A DNA stretch of 64,000 nucleotides from an uncultured Gammaproteobacteria bacterium (GTDB taxonomy: Bacteria; Pseudomonadota; Gammaproteobacteria; PS1; Pseudothioglobaceae): assembly GCA_902509905.1 (NCBI GenBank), contig CABWZI010000001.1:1-64000 (forward strand), written 5' to 3'. Below the pieces are notes generated by a model that did no database searches, had not been told where the DNA came from, and saw only the letters and a program-made list of their open reading frames with translations. The translations under genes were made by a program, and so were the position numbers. Below, piece by piece: positions 63,668 through 64,000 of the stretch (position 1 is the first letter of the stretch; every line of letters starts with the position of its first letter).

Positions 63668-64000
63668 ATGAAATCATTTTTGATTAGCGTTTTGGGAGAC
63701 GATAAGCCTGGGCTTGTTGACGGCCTGTCAAAGATTATTGTTTCAAACAATGGTGACTGGATTGAGAGCAATATGTCTAGTTTTGAAGGCAAATTCGCTG
63801 GAATTCTTAAAGTCAACGTGCCATCAAGTGACGCTTCTAAACTAAAAAAAGATTTAACTTCCGCATCTTTAGGTCTTCAAATTGCTTGCGAGGAAACTCT
63901 GCCAATTGATGAGCTGAGTAATGTTAAAAGTTATAGCATCGAGCTTATTGGGCAAAATCATGTTGGAATTATTAATAAACTCTCCCACGTGTTGGCGGTC
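63668..64000 (+). CDS. ACT-domain regulatory protein, GcvR-like (start only)
   Basis: The reading frame starts ATG at 63668, seven bases after the gcvP stop, and runs off the window. The visible part (MKSFLISVLGDDKPGLVDGL, then NNGDWIESNMSSFEGKFAGI and, later, SIELIGQNHVGIINKLSHVL) shows two ACT-type halves, as in GcvR proteins. GcvR controls the glycine cleavage genes in E. coli by blocking GcvA. The close linkage to gcvP supports a glycine-related role; the end is not seen. Confidence 0.8.
   Translation, partial: MKSFLISVLGDDKPGLVDGLSKIIVSNNGDWIESNMSSFEGKFAGILKVNVPSSDASKLKKDLTSASLGLQIACEETLPIDELSNVKSYSIELIGQNHVGIINKLSHVLAV

Overview
The window looks like part of the chromosome of a free-living, AT-rich marine gammaproteobacterium. 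The evidence is the gammaproteobacterial order of core genes (atpAGDC; rpmH-rnpA-yidD-yidC; smg-topA; trpFB; gcvTHP), very tight spacing, no insertion sequences, and a long run of genes for osmolyte and methylated-compound catabolism. A member of the SUP05/Thioglobus group would fit, but no marker gene here proves it.

Layout. 1-3203: end of the ATP synthase operon. 3204-6413 (minus): rpmH-rnpA-yidD-yidC-kdsC and a short alkyltransferase gene. 6414-6717: AT-rich gap with one perfect DnaA box. 6718-13415: smg, topA, trpF, trpB, an MFS transporter and a PlsC-like acyltransferase. 13454-14409: an atypical SDR and a cupin. From about 14.5 kb to 55.6 kb lies a continuous catabolic region. 55590-64000: serine dehydratase, an APS kinase with a leftover CysN domain, a 2-hydroxyacid dehydrogenase, the glycine cleavage genes gcvT-gcvH-gcvP and the start of a GcvR-like gene.

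The catabolic region can be read as four modules. (a) 14586-18510: an MttB-family methyltransferase converging on a carnitine dehydrogenase/thioesterase fusion and a BKACE enzyme, together predicted to turn carnitine into glycine betaine. (b) 18706-34997: a LacI-controlled regulon with a MalEFGK-type ABC transporter, a HisD-like dehydrogenase, an SDR, a GMC oxidoreductase, MetE-like and RraA-like enzymes, and four SnoaL-like proteins. Both of its promoters carry the same operator pair at exactly the same 54-base spacing. (c) 35066-40430: a second MttB homologue, a dimethylglycine-dehydrogenase-like FAD/GcvT protein and a DddP-type M24 enzyme (candidate DMSP lyase). (d) 41517-55588: an HpbD-like epimerase, FAD oxidase, aldehyde dehydrogenase, DapA-family enzyme, two SDRs, a third MttB homologue and, divergently, a ketoglutarate-semialdehyde-dehydrogenase-like enzyme, an unusual M19 protein and two proteins of unknown function. 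Module (d) resembles hydroxyproline-betaine breakdown.

Putting it together (inference): quaternary amines and sulfonium osmolytes are imported, demethylated by MttB-type and FAD/GcvT-type enzymes, and the resulting glycine and one-carbon units pass to the glycine cleavage system and serine dehydratase at the right end. No Rieske-type betaine monooxygenase and no corrinoid protein is encoded in the window, so how the MttB homologues pass on the methyl group is the main open question.
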